DNA of 64,000 bases from Nemertoderma westbladi (Eukaryota > Xenacoelomorpha > Nemertodermatida > Nemertodermatidae). Position numbers and translations under genes: made by a program. Shown here in pieces: positions 34,628 to 46,900 of the stretch. Position 1 is the stretch's first letter, and every line of letters begins with the position of its first letter. The notes beneath the pieces were generated by a model. The model searched no databases. It worked only from the letters and a program-made list of their open reading frames with translations, and was not told the origin of the DNA. Where the stretch lies: contig JAUCBJ010004254.1 in NCBI GenBank assembly GCA_032718475.1, forward strand, positions 18,784-82,783, read 5' to 3'.

Positions 34628-36545
34628 GATACCAGCATGGACTCCCATAGAGGAGTACTGGAACTACTGCTGCTCTAAATAACCGGACCTTGAGTTTCCG
34701 ATTAATTCTCGGTGACTTCAAAATCCTGGAAAGCTTATTCAAGGCTGCCCATGCCTTTCCCTTACGTATTCGAAGGTCCTCTCCTGACTTCCGGATCCAT
34801 GATCCCAGGTAACAGAAGTCATCCACATGCTCAAGCATACCATCTTTTGAGCTTATGCTCATCTGATCAGAGACTTGCTGAGGACTTTCAAAGTTAACTG
34901 TCAAAATTTTGGTCTTTCTGGAGTTAATAAAAAGACCAACACTAGAAGCAGCATGTTCTAATGAGCTGAGGAGCCGTTGGGCTCCCTCTAGTGATTCTGA
35001 GAGTACTCCTAAGTCATCAGCAAAGTCTAGATCAGTTAGGTACTTGGCAGGATTTCCTCGACTTCTGGAGCCAGTAGGTGGAGTTATCATCACCCCATTA
35101 TCATTATGATGATTTAAGGACATACGTAGAACATAGTCAACAACAATTATGAACAAGAATGGTGCAAGTGTGTCTCCCTGGAGGACGCCCCATAATACTT
35201 CAAATGGTTCTGTGTCACCGTCAACAGTAGACACAAATGTTATCGAGCCATCGTATACTGATCTGATTTCTGCAATAATTTCATCAGGAATCCCATATAA
35301 TGAAAGTATGCTGAACATACATGAGCGAGAGACTGAATCAAAGGCCTTGAAGAAGTCAACAAAGATAACAACTGTCTTTCTTTTTTGATAACTCTTCAAT
35401 TATTCTTCTAAGTGCCAAAATGGGCTCCATGGTCCCACGACCTTTACGGAACCCATTCTGATTTCCATGGAACAGTCTCTCAATGGGATCCCTGATGCGA
35501 TTTAATAGAATTATATTGCATAGCTTTGCAGCAATCGAGATCAATGAGATTCCCCGAAAAGAACCATAGAGTGTTAGGTTGCCCTTCTTGGAAACTGGCA
35601 CCAACTTATTTGTTTTCATTTCTTGTGGGACTCTTGTTGTACGGTACATGTCTACTATGATGGGATAGATGAGCTTTAAACACTCAGGTATTTTAAAGAC
35701 CTCAGGGGGAACACCATCTACTCCACTGGCACGATTGGTCTTAATGCTCTTTGCAACAGCCTTCACTTCTGCAAAGGACATATCACCAATGGGAATATCT
35801 GGGAGTACAGACTCAGACACTTTTACTTCTATAAAGTTATCAGGCAATACCCTGTCATTATTGAGGAGCTTTTCAAAGTGGGCCTTCCAACCATTGAGGC
35901 GATCGGCTGGTGATTCAGCCTTAACCTTGGTGGTTGGTTGGCTTTTTCGAAAGGCAAGCAAGTTGATCGATCTCCATGCCTGGGATGATTGCCTGCTGTC
36001 GTCAGCGTCATTGATTTCATCAACCTGTTGGTTTATTAGCTCCTGTAAATTAACAGAGTACTGCCTGTTCAGGGACCTAGATGCAGCCTTAACTGCATTC
36101 TTGGCCGCTGTAGTCTGTTTGAGTCGGGACTCTTTCTGCGCCTTGTAGAGGTCATTTCGGCACTTCTGAATTTTGTTTTCAGTCCAGGGGGCCCGTTTCC
36201 TGTTTCGGGGGGATACAGGAACTGTTTCTGCAGCTGCTAACTTAACTGCCTCTGTGAAGGCAGTATAGCCCTCACAGTGATCTGCCGCCTCAGAGGCAAG
36301 AGCCTCATACCTGTTGCTCAGCTGTAGTGTGAAGCTGGATCTCACACTTGGCTGTTGCAACAGAGAGGACCAGTCATGCCGCGGCAAGGCAGATTTCGTT
36401 GTTCGGCTAGCACGCAGACTAAGTCATACCATGGCCACAATAAGGCAGTGATCACTGGAGAAGGGTTGTAGTGTAAATGCATTACAGTCTTGTATAGAGC
36501 TCCTGTATTTCCTACGAAACAGAATATGGTCTATCTGGGACTTGA
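34628..36545 (-). mobile_element. LINE-B fragment (RT and part of endonuclease)
   Basis: About 90-95% similar by eye to the full LINE-B at 52211-55978. Minus-strand frames 36387-35356 and 35399-34557 are shifted relative to each other by a small deletion near 35390. RT motifs NRASGVDGVPPEVF, FRGISLISIAAKLCN, VIFVDFFKAFDSVSR, GVLQGDTLAPFLF and DFADDLGVL are present. Both ends are cut: about 420 bp of the 3' end are missing at 34628, and at 36545 it stops at GGGACTTG, directly against TRPM coding sequence. A missing 3' end is not expected from LINE insertion itself, so later deletion is implied. Confidence 0.85.
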
Positions 36546-39397
36546 TTAATTGAATAAATTAATGACTTGACTAAATTATAGTTATCAAGAAATAGGTTGC
36601 CATAGACTTGGAAATAAGAATGGTATAAAATCGATTCGGCAGCAGCTCCAATATCAGTTTCATTAGGAAACATCAAAGAATGCACTGCAATTCCATACGA
36701 GAGAATGAATATTATTATAATAACTATAAAGAATATAAGATCTTTCAACATTTTTTCTATCATGATCAATTTTGGACCAATTACACGATTTATTGTTCCA
36801 ATATGCAGTGTTCGCAGATAACAACCCCATAAAGCAATGGCATAAAACACTCTGGCTGAAAACAGCTGTCCTTCTATGTTTCTCAGTATTAAACCTGGAG
36901 CAATTGTTATTAAACAAAAAGTGTCCAACTTATTCCAAGTGCTTCTAATCCATGCAAGGACCTTCCTATGTAATGTTGGTATTCCACTATCATATATTTG
37001 TCTAGCCTCGTCCAGATACAGTGTTCCAAACCAGAACACGAGTATAATTTCCCAAATTGAAGCTGTTTCATGGAAATCCATCATTAATACATAACTGAAC
37101 AGCAGTACTAATACCATGTATAAATAGGAATGCTGCCAAAATACAACAATGGGTGCCCTCAAAAAACCAAATATCTTTCTGTAGTATGACAATTGTTTTA
37201 GTTGTTTTCTTTCCTTGTTAGTGGTACTTTTGTTAGAAATTGTATTCTCATTATTCATATCTATCATACTTGCAATATTGTCACATGTTCCAGATTTATC
37301 ACCATCATCTTCTGAAAAAGATTTATCACCATAGAAATTTATAAGAAATGGAATAAGGAACGGGCATAATAGACACAATGATATGCGATGTAATCCTGTT
37401 GGCATCATCTCACCATACCAAACACTAGAGAGGAATGCTTGACAACCACTTTGTGATGTGAAGTTAATACAATTTCCTGCTTGAGCAAGTTCCATGACTG
37501 TACTTCCACCAAACAAAGGTAACACTTGACAAAGAAGAATCTGGACCAGAAAAGAATCATCACAGTAGCACTCATTGGCCACATTTATCGCTAAATTCTC
37601 AAAGTATTGAGCAATTTCGTGGAGTCTAGCACAATATCGAGAATCAATGACAAAATGTGATTCAGCCATTGATTTCATTATTCTGACAGCTGTTAACGCT
37701 GCTGCACATTTATGATTTCCCTCTTCCCAGAAATATCTTGACATTTCTTCTCTGCCTAACAGAATGCAATATATAAACAATTCTCTGCTTGGATCATCAA
37801 ATGTTTCAAAATCAGATGTACAATGAGTGTCTCCCATATGGTTAGAAAGTAAATAAGCTGGTTCCTCTATATTTACAGTCAATACTTTAGCCTTTCCCAC
37901 ATCCCTGTTATATCGAGAATCATAGAGATAAATTGGATTATAATCAATGTCATTACCCATTAAATATTTTATAATCTTTCCAATATCCTGCAATGATATT
38001 ATGGATTTATTTCCATTTTTTCGTTTTTGTGAGTTTAAAAAACAATACAATACCTGCTCATGTGAAATAATATTGTATAAATCTTTCAATCTTTTTACTG
38101 TGAGGAATGATTTCAAATCAAAACCACTTTCTTGTATTAAATCAACAAATGATGTTTTATTATCAATTATAGCCTGTAACATATATGGCTGTAGGTCACT
38201 ATCATCAAAAGATTTGTCACCTGTAAAAATATAATCTTTTGCAATGTCAGCCCGATCCCAGTCGAGGCATATCTGAAGCTGATCAAGTTGGTTATATGCA
38301 TTTAGCTTCATCATTTCTTTAATCATTACAGTATCCATGCTCTTCTCACTCTTACTTACAACTATCAGTAGACTTTTGTCTAGAAGACATTCATAAAGCA
38401 TCCGTATTACATTATTTATATGATCTGTTCCCCAAACGCTAATAATTTTCTTTTGTACCAACTTAATGAACTCTCCGAGAAATTCATATTTATCAGTTGA
38501 TTGACTATTATCTTCGGTTGACATCCTCATGTGTTCTGTTTGCACTAATAACCAAATAAAAAGATCTGCTAACCCACCTGATCCTTCTAGAATTATCAGT
38601 GGTGTTTTAAGTTTAAGTGATCCTTGAACTTCTTGCAATGTACTTCTATCTCCTCCAAGTAAAATGCTAAGTATTGGGATATTTTTTAGGACAGGATTAC
38701 AATTCTCTGGATAGTCAATATTCTGATTTCTCAATGCCTCCATAAAATTATTCCACAATCCCTCCTTGTCACCAAACTTTGCTGCTGTTCCATCATCAGA
38801 AAGAATAAAATGTGTATGGTTAGAATCCAATGGTAGACTAAGAAGTCCATCTTCAAAGCAAACATCTTCTTTTCTGTATCCATATTCCATAGATGTTAGA
38901 ATACCTTCATTAATGAGAGAAGATTTTCCAGCAACTGATCCCCATGATGTAAATCCGACAAGGAATACACTGCCAGCAGTACCTTTAACATTATTTCTAA
39001 TTATATTTCCAACCTGTGCACTCAGACCACAACTTAATCCTTGAGTAAATACCCAGACATCAGAAATTTCAGCTATTTTCATTAGTGCCCTTTCAAAAAC
39101 TTGCCTCACCTTTCCTCGCATCTGACTTCCTGTGAAGTTGTTCCCAAATATGGTGAGTACCATTGATGGAGGTGGAATATCCCAACATTCTTCAATGAGC
39201 TTCACAACATGCTCACCTTTTGAGTTGGAATCCATACGTATGTATTTTGTTGGAGACGTATCAGTTGCCTGTTGGCGACTGGGCAAGGTTACATTTCCAA
39301 ATGCGTTAGTTGGTGTGAGATTTGTATTGAATGCTGTGGACCACGATCCATTGCCACTCATATCTCCATTCTTGATAGCCATTTCGGAATGTTCCAT
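36546..39397 (-). CDS. TRPM-type cation channel, N-terminus to pore, single exon
   Basis: 950 host codons from the ATG at 39397 (the open frame begins one codon earlier at GTG). Residues about 50-330 are the TRPM homology region (PPSMVLTIFG; VWVFTQGLSCGLS; SILLGGDRSTLQEVQ; TPLIILEGSGGLADL). Ankyrin-like helical modules follow. Membrane part: S1 FWQHSYLYMVLVLLFSYVLM (~745), S2 IWEIILVFWFGTLYLDEARQ (~775), S3 after WNKLD (~820), S4 RVFYAIALWGCYLRTLHIG (~850), S5 LIFFIVIIIIFILSYGI (~885), then the pore loop ESILYHSYFQVYGNLFLDNY (~921-940). The product should be a plasma-membrane cation channel. No intron in 2.85 kb is unusual for TRPM. S6 is not in this block: after SLIYSIN the frame runs into LINE-B and stops at 36512. 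S6 and the TRP box are supplied by 32803-33262. Functional status is uncertain. Confidence 0.88.
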
Positions 39398-40199
39398 CAC
39401 GTCTAGCCCACAATAGCATTTTTGCGCTGATTTCGATGAAGTTGTAAAGGAATGCTAAAAGACAATAATAGATCAGATATAAGTAATAAACATATTTTAA
39501 AACTAAACTTATATGTTGCATCCTGCATATTATGCTAAAAATTCCAGACCCATATGAAAAATACAGTAAAGGTTTATCTTATTAATCATTTTTAGAGTTA
39601 GTTAGCTAATTAATGGCATCAACTACTCCAAACAAAATAGGAAAACTGCAAAGGGATGGAATGGAATTTATCTTTTCACTGGAGGAAATAGCCAAGAAGG
39701 ATGGGAGAGCAGAGTAAAAGCTGAATCCCAAGCTGAGCACTTGGCTGGTTAGAAGGCTAACTTTAGGAAACTGTCGAACCATAAGAAATTGTTTCTGTCG
39801 GGCATTCTAGATATAATTCTGGAACTTTGATGGATAATTGTGGAAATATCTACAAAAATTAAACTGCCTGTCTTCTCATTATTTTTGTAGATATTATAAT
39901 GATATCGTACCGATATATGAGTTTGAGTAAGAAATAATATAGTGTCGCATCTTGTATCGTATTATATTATTTCAATAAATGCTGACAAACTGACAAAGTA
40001 AGCTGGCTGGCATACCAGTCAGCCAGCAGGCCTACAGCAGTACAGCTGTCAGTATGTGGCTGCCAGGATGACAGCATAGGTATGCTGAATGATATATATC
40101 AGTAATCATGCACTGAATAAAAATGTAAAATGCCACGAAGTTGGCGGAGCCTTAGCGAATTGACACTGTTAGGGGGTGGGTCAATTTATGCAAATAGTT
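39398..40199. other. Upstream flank of the TRPM block
   Basis: No ORF recognised. It probably holds the TRPM promoter or an upstream non-coding exon; an AG-type acceptor (ATCGAAATCAG) lies about 40 nt upstream of the ATG. There is a 15-bp-arm hairpin at 39845-39895 (AATATCTACAAAAAT and its complement). Confidence 0.4.
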
Positions 40200-40955
40200 G
40201 TCGTTGTCGTCGTCGTTGTCGTCGTCGTCGTCGTTATGATTTTGACATGCTAATAACTTTGTCGGATTTAAAGCTGCCAAGTTGAAAATTTGTAGGTATC
40301 AATATGAGCAAAAGTTGAGATTTTTGAGAGACTTTCAGACACCATCAGTGCAATGGTCTCCCGCTAGAGGGCCACATGTCTAAACATTAAATGCCCTCCC
40401 ATTTCTTTGCTTTTAATCCGTTTAAGCTGAAACTTGGCAGATATGTATTAGACCATTAGCTGTGACTTTCAAAGGAGGCGAATCCATCTGCAGTTCTCCA
40501 GTCTGCCGCTAGAGGGCCAAAGGTCTGAAAGTGAAATCGTTGTCGTCGTTACGATTTTGACATGCTAATAACTTTGTCAGATTTAAAGCTGCCAAGTTGA
40601 AAATTTGTAGGTATCAATATGAGCTAAAGTTGAGATTTTTGAGAGACTTTCAGATACCATCAGTGCAATGGTCTCCCGCTAGAGGGCCACATGTCTAAAC
40701 ATTAAATGCCCTCCCATTTCTTTGCTTTTAATCCGTTTAAGCTGAAACTTGGCAGATATGTATTAGACCATTAGCTGTGACTTTCAAAGGAGGCGAATCC
40801 ATCTGCAGTTCTCCAGTCTGCCGCTAGAGGGCCAAAGGTCTGAAAGTGAAATCGTTGTCGTCGTTACGATTTTGACATGCTAATAACTTTGTCGGATTTA
40901 AAGCTGCCAAGTTGAAAATTTGTAGGTATCAATATGAGCTAAAGTTGAGATTAAT
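40200..40955. repeat. 315-bp tandem repeat, about 2.3 copies
   Basis: TTTTGACATGCTAATAAC recurs at 40240, 40555 and 40870, an exact 315-bp period. Copies are almost identical. Each full unit appears to be two diverged half-units of about 150-165 bp, both containing CCGCTAGAGGGCC. A GTCGTC trinucleotide run precedes the first copy (40200-40235), with shorter runs before the others. Confidence 0.92.
40361..40832 (+). promoter_or_regulatory. Four CTCF-like motifs in one orientation
   Basis: CCGCTAGAGGGC occurs at 40361-40372, 40506-40517, 40676-40687 and 40821-40832, all on the plus strand, spaced 145, 170 and 145 bp. It fits the core of the CTCF consensus (CC-D-S-N-AG-R-K-GGC). CTCF is present across bilaterians. 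Binding is inference; the motif may simply be part of a repeat family. Confidence 0.3.
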
Positions 40956-41696
40956 CCCATCACCCTATATCCCATCTAATGTGCCAATCACTGATTGGCC
41001 ATTACCTAGTAACGGCCCTAGAGTATGTACCTCTATATAACTAATGAATATCAATACAGATATCTTCAATCATAGGACTCCCATGTTTCCCCATACATCA
41101 TTATGAAGCTAGGTTCCAAAAAAATTTCCAGAAAATGTTTTCTTCAACAGATGGTAATACAGACAGCTGTGAGTGTATAATGGTATTCAAAGTTTTACAC
41201 CTGCTCCTATTATGGTTGACTATGATCTACAAATGATAATAATAAGAACATAATAACATAATAAGAATAGGGTGGAAATGTAGCCAGCCAATTGCAGTGG
41301 TGCAGTTATAGATGAAAGCCACCCATCATGCTAAGTGTCCATATTTATAGCCCTTTACGAAAAGTATCAGGGGAGAAACTCTTTTGCCAAACTTTTGAAA
41401 AATTTTCAAACAAACACTGATGTACATAGGGAATAAATTCGGCTTTGTCTTACCCACCGGTGAATTAAGTCCACCACAGTTTAAAGCACAATATATGATA
41501 ATTCAGCACTACAGCATTATATAATAATAATAATAACTTGTATTTACTTAAAATCCGCCGGGTAAACCAATTGGAGGCAGCTTGCAAACAGACGTCACAC
41601 AGGCTGATAGATATCACATTACCAAGTGATGCTACAAAATCCAGTGAAGTACAACAGAATACCGGTAGGCCTATATATAATTAAGGTAATTAAGGG
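40956..41696. other. Intergenic, no gene recognised
   Basis: AT-rich, with an ATAATAATAATAA run near 41520. Nothing coding seen. LINE-B debris starts at 41697. Confidence 0.4.
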
Positions 41697-42104
41697 GTGA
41701 GCCATTTGTTTTCATTTCTTGTGGGACTCTTGTCTACTATGTACATGTCTACTATGATGGGATAGATGAGCTTTAAACACTCAGGTATTTTAAAGACCTT
41801 AGGGGGAACACCATCTACTGCACTGGCACGATTGGTCTTAATGCTCTTTGCAGCAGCCTTCACTTCTGCAAAGAAGATATCGCCAATGGGTATATCTGGG
41901 AGTACAGACTCAGACACTTTTACTTCTTATCAATTCAATCAATCTTATTATAAAGTTATCAGGCAATACCCTGTCATTATTGAGGAGCTTTTCAAAGTGG
42001 GCCTTCCAACCATTGAGGTGATCGGCTGGTGGTTCTGCCTTAATCATTTCGGCACTTCTGAATTTTGTGGTCAGTCCAGGGGGCCCTTTTCCTGTTTCGA
42101 GGGC
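41697..42104 (-). mobile_element. LINE-B fragment, left part
   Basis: Minus strand. It contains SESVLPDIPIGDIFFAEVKA, NRASAVDGVPPKVF and IPECLKLIYPII, matching LINE-B RT. A short insertion near 41935-41955 and a deletion near 42040 break the frame. The copy is interrupted at 42104 by the CR1-like element and resumes at 43896. Confidence 0.8.
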
Positions 42105-43895
42105 AAATAGGGTCCGAAACTCTAAATAATTTTTATTTAGAAAAGTTACAAAATTCAGAGAAGTTATTTTTAAAACCCGTTTCGGAGGATTTCGTTTTTC
42201 AAAATCTACTTAGCCTATCAGCCTCAAAAAGTACCGGTCTAGACCTAATACCTGCCCGTTTTCTTAAGGATGGTGCTGAAGTACTTAAAGTGCCTATTAC
42301 TTTTATTATTAATTACTCTATCGTACGTTATTAAATCTGATCTATGAACTTCAGTCCGGTTTTCGTAAATCATATTCCCTATACATACACCTGCCTTATT
42401 AACTTAACTGATACAATTAGATGTAATAACGCAAAGGGTTTATATACTGGTATGGTAATGTTGGACCTACAAAAGGCTTTCGATACTGTAGATCACGAAA
42501 TTCTGCTTGGTAAGTTAGGCCTGATGGGTGTAGGTTCTATAGACTGGTTCAAGTCCTACCTGTCAGACAGAGGTCAAACTGTAGTCATTAGCAAATCTCA
42601 GTCTACTGTACAAGAGATTACCTGTGGTGTACCGCAATGTAGTATATTAGGTCCTCTGCTTTTTGTATGCTATGTAAATGATATGATAAGTAGTGTAGAT
42701 CCCGATTTTAAACTCATTTTATATGCCGACGACAGTGCTCTTATTTTCTCTCATAAAGATTCTATCCATATTTCCCAAAAGTTAAGTGCAGTTCTAGAAT
42801 CATGTAATGAGTGGTTGGTTGATAATAAGCTATCCATTCACTACGGTAAGACTGAAAGTATTTTGTTTGGCTCCAAAAGAAAGTTAAAGAAGGTAACTAA
42901 GTTTGAAGTCACTAGTAATGGACATAAGATTGAAAATAAAAAGGAAGTTAAATATTTAGGCACCACATTGTTACAGTGAAAAATATTTTCTCGAAAGTTA
43001 ATAGTAGGCTTAGGTTTCTATACAGAAATAAAAATAGTTTGAACACCGACTCCCGCAAGTTACGTTGCCCTTCTTTAATAGTGTCACATGGACTATGCAT
43101 GCCCTTCTTGGTATGAAGGCTTAACCAAACAGCTTAAATGTAAATTACAAGTAGCTCAGAATAAAGTAGTACGATTTATTAAAGACTACAAACCTAGGCA
43201 CCACCTAACTCCAGATGACTTTTCTGAATCTGGACTACTTAACTTAGATAGTAGAGTTAAGCAGCTACGCCTTAACCATGTGCATAAAGTGTATAATGGT
43301 AAATGTCCCAATTACCTAAAACAACAATTCAACAGAGTACGTGATACACACTCTTACAGTACCAGAGCTAGTGCTTCAAACTTCTACCTCCCGAATTGTA
43401 AATCCTTCGAATCTGATACTTTCTTTTTTAACGGCATTAAAAATTGGAACGCTCTGCCTAATGAAATTAAAAACCTAAATAATCAACATTCTTTTAAATC
43501 TGCAGTTAAATCTCATCTCCATGTGCAATGTAAAAATAGGTACAATAGTCCTACAGTAAGTTATTAGTTTATTAATTATTTACTATTTATACTGTAATTA
43601 CGTTTTATAATAAATTGTTCTGTACATTACATCTTTATCGTTGAGTCGGACATTGTCACGCTCTCGGTAAAGTTGTACATGTACATAGTGTAATTACGTT
43701 TTATATTGGTTTTAGGTTAGCGTAGTGTAATATTGTATTTGTAACCCAGTAACATAAAGGACCCCCTTGGAAATAAGCTGCAAAGCTTTAGGGGTAATCC
43801 TATATGTTATGTTGGACAATACCTTTATACCGGTACATTGTTTGGTGTATTTGTTATTGTTTTTACATAATGTATAAATAAATCTATCTATCTAT
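42105..43895 (+). mobile_element. CR1-like non-LTR retrotransposon, 5'-truncated
   Basis: Inserted into LINE-B debris (LINE-B sequence runs up to 42104 and resumes at about 43896). It ends in a TCTA-repeat tail (AAATCTATCTATCTA), the kind of short microsatellite tail seen in CR1/L2-type LINEs. No endonuclease part remains. Confidence 0.75.
42110..43567 (+). pseudogene. CR1-like reverse transcriptase
   Basis: Three open pieces: about 42110-42334 (ASKSTGLDLIPARFLKDG), 42344-42979 (QKAFDTVDHEILLGKLG; GVPQCSILGPLLFVCYVND; LILYADDSALIFS; VKYLGTTL) and 43088-43567 (PSWYEGLTKQLKCKLQVAQN; YSTRASASNFYLPNCK; WNALPNEIKN). The catalytic YADD is present, but frame changes near 42335 and 42980-43088 separate the parts. 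The C-terminal part is typical of CR1/L2 LINEs. Confidence 0.85.
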
Positions 43896-43938
43896 ACAGG
43901 AACTGTTTCTGCAGCTGCTAACTTAACTGCTTCTGTGA
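43896..43938 (-). mobile_element. LINE-B fragment, right part
   Basis: GGAACTGTTTCTGCAGCTGC and following bases match LINE-B at about 54232-54270 and continue the copy interrupted at 42104. The match ends near 43938. Confidence 0.75.
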
Positions 43939-46900
43939 AGATCAATTCTATGCAGGTGGTTCAATGTTAAGTGAGGCCATATCAAAGCAAGATTATAGGT
44001 AAAAGTATTGAGGGAATCTTTATGTTGAATATTTTCAGATGTTTTTAGTGACAAGGTTCTCGGATTTTTAATGCTGTTGCTGATGCTGATGACAGATCTG
44101 CAACAAACATTAATTATTTGCGTGTTGAACGTTAGTGTGCTCTGGAATGTCACACCAAGATATATATAACTGTTTACAATTTTAAATATAGCATCATCAT
44201 AACTAAATTTATCATTATTGCACCTTCCACCATGGTGGAACTACATGATTGCTGTCTTTTTTAAGTTAACCTGGATATGATTTCCTTTTGCCCATAGTGA
44301 CAAAGCATTGAGACTGGCTGGTATGGTTTCTTTTGATTCTGAATAAAATAAAATATCGTCTGCAAATAACAATATCAATAAGTTTTTTGTGGCATTTTTA
44401 TTTCTTATCACTATGTCAGCAATATGAATGATGAACAGTAAAGGGCTCAAAGAATCTCCTTGCAATAAACCTCGAGTTTGGCTAATTGGATTTAATTTTC
44501 TCAGGCCATCAAATACTTGGACGTAGTTTGTGGACATCAGAAGATGTATAAACTGGAGCAGATGGCCCTTAACATTAAATTGATATTTTAGTTTGTCTAG
44601 GAGATTTCTTCTTGGAATAGAATCAAATGCCTTTCTGAAATCGACGAAGCAAGTGTATATAGGCTTCTTAGTAGGGATGATTCAGTAATATTATTTAGGA
44701 GCTGTTGGATTGGTTAACCCTATTAGTACCGGGCTATAAAATGTTGTACAAATACCGGGGGGGGGGGGGGGGGTCATATTGACCCCCCCCCCCCCCCCTC
44801 TAAAATCTACAAATATTTACGAAAACGGCTGATTTTTTGTTTGTGCGTAGGTATCACTTGTCTGGATCCGACCGAAAAAAAAATTTTTCGAAAAAATGTA
44901 CTGGGGTGGTTATATTGCAGCACCAAAATTACAAGTAGTGCACAATTTTCACAAAATTTGAAAGTTACATTTTCGGCTAATTATTTTTCAATACAGGTTT
45001 TCTGGGGTGCAAAATACATTGCAAAATATTAAAAAATGATATGATTACTATAAATGGCTGTTTAGTCCTCTCTGCGTAGGAAAAAAAATGAAAAAAACAA
45101 GTAACCAGCACTTTTCAGTTAGAACACAAAATTTTAATTCACTTATACGATGCTATAAATTCACATTTTCAGGTTTTCGAGGGCGCTGATTCTAATGGAA
45201 TACATTTCTAATATGCCAGATCATTGCTACTTGTATTTTTCGGCGTAATTTGGCAAATTTTGGTGCTAGCACCAAATTTCGTACCCATCACCAAAAAGTA
45301 CACAAGTTTGCGATGTCCAGTGCTGTTTTTATTGATTCCATCGGATTCAGGACCCTCATAAACCCGTATAACGCAAGAAACAAGGTGATACTATCTACTT
45401 ATTAATTTGCATATTTTCCAAAATTTGGTGCTGGCACAACAATTTTCACCCACCGGCGAAAAATACAAGTTTGAGAACTCTTATGAAATTTTTACTGATT
45501 CCATTGAATTCAGAACCATCACAAACCCGTATAACGCAAGAAACAAGGTGACACAATCAATTGATATATTTGATGGTTTTCAAAATTTGGTGCTAGCACC
45601 ACATTTTGCACCCACATCCGAAAAATACAAGTTTGAGATGTCTAGTTCGATAATTGTATTTTCCATTGAATTTAGAACAGCCATAAACCTCTAAAACGCA
45701 AGAAATAAATTGTCACAAGCAATTTTATCTATTGAACAGATTTTCAAAATTTCGTGCTAGCACCAAAATTTGCACACAGCACCGAAAAATACAAGTTTGA
45801 TACGCTTGGTGCAACTCGTATATATTTCATCGAATCCAGAAACCCAAAAAACCCCAATTGCGTAAAAAACAAGTTTCAAACGATCAATTTACAAAATTGA
45901 CTTATTTCAAAATTTGGTGCTGGCACCAAAATTTGGCACCCACCGAAAAAAAACAAGTTTGAAATTTCTAAATCAATTTATATGAATTCCATCAAATTTC
46001 TAACACCAAAAAACCGGTGTAAATCAAAAATAGAGATGTTACAATTATTATTTAATGAAATGTAATTTTCAAAAAACTTCTCAAAAAAAGTGCCAAAAGT
46101 AGGGTTAAAAAATGGTGCTATAACTCGAAAAGTACCCAATATTTTTGAAAACGGTTTTCACTACTAGGAAGACAATAGATTTTTAGGAAAAGTCATAAAA
46201 TTTCAGATTCCCAACTGCGTTAGTTTCAGAATTATAATAAAAAAACCACGGGAGGGGTCATATTGACCCCCCCCCCCCGGGTTTAATAGGGTTAAGATGT
46301 GGACAGATCCAGCAAAAAACCAAACAGTTCCGCCACCGGAATTCTACCAATAACAAATGATCGCAGACGTTTTGCAACTAAACTTGAAACAATTTTATAC
46401 ACATTGCATAGCAATGCTATCCATCTTGAGGTATCTCGATATACATCTCGAGGACATTTACCTTTATAATAATAATACTTTACATATACTTAGTTTCCAA
46501 CAGGTTACCAAATTAACTGAGAAGAAACATAAATTAATTAAGGTGATCCAGAAATATAGTATAATTGGAAGTGCTGCTCTCAGTAGCTCATATGGGAGAT
46601 TATCTGGACCAGCTGATTTCCCATTAGGTTTGTTGAGAAACTCAATCCGCACTTCCTTGGTGCTGAATGGATTATCATAAGCACCTTCGTTGTCTTCAAA
46701 GTCATTGTGAGATTGAGACTCAGGCTCGACTTCATGGGGCAGATTACTGGAGAGTAACGTGTTAAAGTGTGATACCTGCTCTCAAAGTGCTGTCTATCTT
46801 CGCCATATGATGAAGTGATATTACTTCCTTTCTCATGTTAAAACATTCTGCATTAAACCAAGGGTTTTTCGTACAGGTAGATTCAATTTTCTTCGCGGAA

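Noticed and set aside
34557-36387. Active LINE-B gene
   Set aside because: The copy is frameshifted near 35390 and lacks both ends, unlike the intact copy at 52252-55548.
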